NCBI GenBank assembly: GCA_013043825.1
Contig: JABDNM010000115.1
Location: forward strand, 1-35,986
Source of the DNA: Flavobacteriaceae bacterium
GTDB taxonomy: Bacteria; Bacteroidota; Bacteroidia; Flavobacteriales; Flavobacteriaceae
Reading direction: 5' to 3'
Length of the DNA stretch: 35,986 nt
Shown: positions 33,098 to 35,986 of the stretch, piece by piece
How positions within the stretch are numbered: the stretch's first letter is position 1
Layout of the letters: the number at the start of each line of letters is the position of its first letter
The notes under the pieces: generated by a model
What the model was told of the DNA's origin: nothing
What the model saw: the letters and a program-made list of their open reading frames with translations, nothing else
Databases searched by the model: none
Position numbers and translations under genes: made by a program

Positions 33098-34033
33098 ATG
33101 AAGAAACAACCAGAAACCGAAAAGCTTCTCGAACAACTCAAAGTAAAATACGACGCCATAGGCCAGGACCTGGATACCCAGTTGGAAGGCCTTCTCTACG
33201 GGGAACCCATCACCTATTGGGATTACATTCAAACCGACGCCCTGCTAAACCTCCAAATTCAACGCACCACTTTACCCGACGAGATGGTTTTTATTATCTA
33301 CCATCAAATCAATGAATTACTGTTTAAAATGGTGCTTTGGGAGATCGAACAGATCACCCATCATGAGAATTTAACAGCTAAATTTTTCTCTGAACGCCTC
33401 ATGCGAATTAGTCGGTATTTCGATATGCTCACCTCTTCTTTCAATATCATGTCTGAAGGCATGGAAATCGAGCAATACCTGAAATTCAGAAATACGCTTA
33501 CCCCGGCCAGTGGATTCCAAAGCGCTCAGTACAGGATGATCGAATTTGCTTCAACAGATCTTATCAATCTTATTGACGCTCGCTTCAGAGACACCATCGA
33601 TCGAAACACTCCCTATGAACATGCTTTGGAACACCTTTATTGGCAAGCAGCAGGCAAGGATTACAAGACAGGAAAGAAGAGTTATTTACTAAAAGCCTTT
33701 GAGGAACGTTATAAAAATAGGTTCATCGCGTTTACAAAAGAATACAATAGTATAAATTTGTACGCGACGTTTAAAAATTTGCCCAAAGAAGTTCAGGGAG
33801 ATCCCGAATTGAGAAATGCCATGCGGCACTACGATTATACTGTAAATGTTACCTGGGTAATGTCCCATTACAACACGGCCGTAAAGTATTTGAACCATGG
33901 TAAAGAACCCGAAGAAGCAACGGGAGGCAGTGATTGGGCTAAATATATGCTTCCGAAGTACCAAAAAAGAATATTTTTCCCCGACCTATGGACCGAACAG
34001 GAGCTGGAAGATTGGGGTAAGGATGTTGAATAA
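33098..34033 (+). CDS. kynA: Tryptophan 2,3-dioxygenase
   Basis: A heme dioxygenase that cleaves tryptophan to N-formylkynurenine, first step of the kynurenine path. 311 residues, all helical. The N-terminal TYWDYIQTDALLNLQ is the substrate region; IIYHQINELLFKM carries the distal His69; FRNTLTPASGFQSAQYR contains the substrate-carboxylate Arg131; the proximal heme ligand is probably His257 in WVMSHYNTA, followed by ATGGSDW (274-280). No kynurenine hydrolase or formamidase is in the window. It lies between an exported DUF3108 protein and an M23 lipoprotein, an odd setting for a cytosolic catabolic gene. Confidence 0.93.
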   Translation: MKKQPETEKLLEQLKVKYDAIGQDLDTQLEGLLYGEPITYWDYIQTDALLNLQIQRTTLPDEMVFIIYHQINELLFKMVLWEIEQITHHENLTAKFFSERLMRISRYFDMLTSSFNIMSEGMEIEQYLKFRNTLTPASGFQSAQYRMIEFASTDLINLIDARFRDTIDRNTPYEHALEHLYWQAAGKDYKTGKKSYLLKAFEERYKNRFIAFTKEYNSINLYATFKNLPKEVQGDPELRNAMRHYDYTVNVTWVMSHYNTAVKYLNHGKEPEEATGGSDWAKYMLPKYQKRIFFPDLWTEQELEDWGKDVE

Positions 34034-34034
34034 A

Positions 34035-35279
34035 ATGAAGAAACCCTTGAAACGCCTACTTGCTTGCAGCTTACTATTGCTTTCATTGAGTGCCTGTGAT
34101 ACTTCACGGGATGACCTGGACGAACTGGATGAGGCCATTGAAGAGGTGACCCCGGTTATGTTAAAAGAGTATGGTTTTTTACTGAACGAATTCGAAGTGA
34201 TTCGTGATACAGTACAACCTGGAGATACGTTTGGTGCTATACTGGACGCGCAGGGGGTTTCGCAAGCCAAGATTTTTGAAGTAGCCTCGGTTTTTAAAGA
34301 TAGTTTCGATGTACGAAGAATGGTGGTTGGAAAACCCTATGTCTTACTAAATTCGAAAGACTCACTCCAGGCACAAGTCTTCATCTACGAAAAGAACAAG
34401 GTTGACTATGCGGTGGTGGACCTTCGGGATAGTATTTCGGTTTACAACAAACAAAAGCCGGTTTCCTTCATTGAAAAAGAGGCCTCCGGTGTGATCACCT
34501 CTTCTTTGTCACAAACCATGGCCGACAACAACCTGAGCCCCTACCTAACAGATCGTCTCGCAAATATTTATGCCTGGACGGTTAATTTCTTCAAACTTCA
34601 AGTGGGGGATAATTTTAAGGTGGTTTATACCGAAAAATATATCAATGATACCATACCTGCAGGGTTGGATGAGATAAAAGCCGCCTATTTCGAACACCGG
34701 GGTAAACCGCTTTACGCTTTTAATTTTAAGCCGGAGAACGATTCGACCATGACGGTCACCGATTTTTACGATGAAAATGCCAAAAACCTGCGACGGGCCT
34801 TTTTAAAAGCACCGGTAAAATTCAGCAGAATCTCTTCTCGATACAATTTGAATCGAAGGATTGCCTATTACGGCTACAAGCGCAGGCCTCATAAAGGAAC
34901 CGATTTCGCAGCACCCATTGGGACTCCCATACTAGCGACGGCCGATGGGATCGTGACCAAATCGGAACGAAGAGGAGGCAATGGGAATTATGTGAAGATC
35001 AAGCACAATGCGACCTATGAAACCCAGTACTTGCACATGCGAAAACGAAACGCGCGAGTGGGTGATTTCGTTCGACAAGGAGAAGTGATAGGATGGATTG
35101 GGATGACCGGAAATACAGGTGGACCCCACGTTTGTTATCGGTTTTGGAAGAATGGCAAACAGGTAGATCCGTTTCTTCAGGATCTCCCGGCATCCAAACC
35201 CCTGGATCCTTCTTATCATGAAGATTACTTCGAATTTATCGAACCGCTGAAAGATCAATTGGACTGCATTTCCTATTAA
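34035..35279 (+). CDS. M23 (LytM-type) peptidase lipoprotein with HxC in place of HxH
   Basis: 414 residues from the ATG at 34035, one base past the kynA stop; this start gives a lipobox signal peptide MKKPLKRLLACSLLLLSLSAC (Cys21). The frame extends further upstream but overlaps kynA. The middle (about 45-250) resembles the LysM/OapA-like domains of MepM-type cell-wall hydrolases. The M23 domain has HKGTDFAAP (zinc ligands His286, Asp290), QYLHM (His334) and GPHVCYRFWKNGKQVDP. In most M23 enzymes the last motif is HLHFE; here it is His365-Val-Cys367. It should work on peptidoglycan cross-links if the cysteine can bind zinc. Confidence 0.88.
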   Translation: MKKPLKRLLACSLLLLSLSACDTSRDDLDELDEAIEEVTPVMLKEYGFLLNEFEVIRDTVQPGDTFGAILDAQGVSQAKIFEVASVFKDSFDVRRMVVGKPYVLLNSKDSLQAQVFIYEKNKVDYAVVDLRDSISVYNKQKPVSFIEKEASGVITSSLSQTMADNNLSPYLTDRLANIYAWTVNFFKLQVGDNFKVVYTEKYINDTIPAGLDEIKAAYFEHRGKPLYAFNFKPENDSTMTVTDFYDENAKNLRRAFLKAPVKFSRISSRYNLNRRIAYYGYKRRPHKGTDFAAPIGTPILATADGIVTKSERRGGNGNYVKIKHNATYETQYLHMRKRNARVGDFVRQGEVIGWIGMTGNTGGPHVCYRFWKNGKQVDPFLQDLPASKPLDPSYHEDYFEFIEPLKDQLDCISY

Positions 35280-35421
35280 AATTCCTACAAAACCTGTTAA
35301 TAAAGTTGTTCCTATCTATGCTCTGTTTAAGGAGTAGGTTATGAATTTTACATTATTTTTAAGAATTACTATAAATATCGATTTCTTAGCATTTAGACAA
35401 GGAGGATTCTGAAAACTATAG

Positions 35422-35429
35422 TAGATTTG
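35422..35429 (+). promoter_or_regulatory. -7 promoter element of the TonB receptor gene
   Basis: TAGATTTG is an exact TAnnTTTG, 28 bases before the ATG at 35458. No -33 TTG is at the usual distance, so an activator may be needed (inference). The 178-base gap from 35280 also holds a 23-codon open frame at 35341 with a good Shine-Dalgarno, described in the findings. Confidence 0.5.
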
Positions 35430-35457
35430 CAATCAAACTCTAATTAAACAATCACTT

Positions 35458-35986
35458 ATGAGAAAACTTTTACTATTTATCATGTTATTAGGCGGTTACA
35501 CTGTCTTTTCGCAAGGAACAGTTACCGGATCTGTGGTCGATTCTCAATTGGGAGGACCATTAAACGGAGCAAACGTCATTGAATTAGGGACCGCAAATGG
35601 TACGGTCACCGATTTTGACGGGAATTTTACTCTTTCAGTGGGAGCAAATACTGGATCGATTCAAATCACCTACCTGGGATTTGTTGGTCAATCAGTGCGC
35701 TTTACACTTTCTAATGGTACAGCGAATCTGGGCTCTATCTCTCTGGTAGCAGATGCCAACACCTTATCTGAGGTTGTCATCATTGGAACGGGTATCATCG
35801 ATTTAGCCGAGGATAGAAAAACTCCTGTTGCCGTGTCGACGATTACGGCTCAAGAAATTCAATTGAAATCTGCGGGTAACCGAGAATTCACCGAAACTAT
35901 TAAGAACACTCCTTCTGTGTATGTTTCTAATCAGGCGGGAGGATTTGGCGATGGCCAGGTTTTCTTACGTGGTTTCGACGATTCCA
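35458..35986 (+). CDS. TonB-dependent receptor, N-terminal part
   Basis: The first 176 residues of a protein cut by the window edge. Signal peptide ends at VFSQ (19). A CarboxypepD_reg-like domain (about 21-103) with TGSVVDSQLGGPLNGANV and TVTDFDGNFTLSVGA follows, then a short linker with EVVIIGTG and the start of the plug (about 125 on: TPVAVSTITAQEIQ, IKNTPSVYVS, VFLRGFDDS). The plug lacks the SusC-type DGVP signature in what is visible; it looks like a classic receptor. The substrate cannot be told without the barrel. Confidence 0.92.
   Translation, partial: MRKLLLFIMLLGGYTVFSQGTVTGSVVDSQLGGPLNGANVIELGTANGTVTDFDGNFTLSVGANTGSIQITYLGFVGQSVRFTLSNGTANLGSISLVADANTLSEVVIIGTGIIDLAEDRKTPVAVSTITAQEIQLKSAGNREFTETIKNTPSVYVSNQAGGFGDGQVFLRGFDDS

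Noticed and set aside
33897-34034. Upstream extension of the M23 lipoprotein
   Set aside because: It overlaps kynA in another frame and hides the lipobox signal peptide, which fits a start at 34035 (or 34023).
1-35986. tRNA, rRNA, CRISPR, insertion sequence or integration signs
   Set aside because: I found no tRNA-like cloverleaf, repeat-spacer array, transposase or integrase, and base use looks even along the window.

Overview
The window looks like a stretch of chromosome from a marine-type member of the Flavobacteriaceae (Bacteroidota). The grounds are: paired CarboxypepD_reg/TonB-plug proteins, a type 2 (eukaryote-like) IleRS, a DksA relative without its zinc cysteines, flavobacterial outer-membrane and lipoprotein families, promoters of the Bacteroidota form (TTG, about 18-20 nt, TAnnTTTG), and almost no Shine-Dalgarno sequences. 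It is very gene-dense: no gene-free stretch exceeds about 180 bases. I saw no tRNA, rRNA, CRISPR array, insertion sequence or phage gene, so this reads as core genome rather than an island.

Layout. 1-938 (+): the tail of a bacilliredoxin gene, a terminator, then plsC. 931-6785 (-): a barrel-less TonB-plug/TPR protein, a PA0069-type radical SAM protein, an enoyl-CoA hydratase, an NtrY-like sensor kinase and HemJ. 6806-13109 (-): a large sortilin/VPS10-like Asp-box protein, a Rossmann-fold NAD(P) protein and a membrane-bound M28 peptidase. 13251-16371: a CBS-pair protein (+), then a tightly overlapping minus-strand trio (DUF6268-type barrel protein, zinc-ribbon protein, GIDE/MULAN-like membrane protein), then a small lipoprotein (+). 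16527-21628 (+): ileS, the DksA-like gene, a secreted DUF4097-like protein and lspA. 21632-25452 (-): a five-gene run with two RimK ligases, a RimB-type retropepsin, an AstE/aspartoacylase-like hydrolase and 5-formyl-THF cyclo-ligase. 25575-29632 (+): uvrC and a patatin-POTRA-barrel fusion. 29797-35279 (+): hmgA, hpd, a DUF3108 protein, tryptophan 2,3-dioxygenase and an M23 lipoprotein. 35458-end (+): the start of a TonB-dependent receptor.

How they fit together. Hpd and HmgA form two consecutive steps of tyrosine breakdown (4-hydroxyphenylpyruvate to homogentisate to maleylacetoacetate), and KynA nearby opens tryptophan breakdown, so the right arm is partly an aromatic amino acid catabolic region. 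The RimK/RimB/AstE-like run has the parts of an amino-acid tagging and trimming system: two ligases that could add residues, a peptidase and a metal hydrolase that could remove them. This is the strongest candidate for an under-described system here. Other points of interest are a GIHH signature in place of HIGH in IleRS (an arrangement linked to mupirocin hyper-resistance), a TonB plug with no barrel, an M23 peptidase with HxC instead of HxH, and three genes whose -7 box sits 4-5 nt before the ATG, suggesting leaderless mRNAs.
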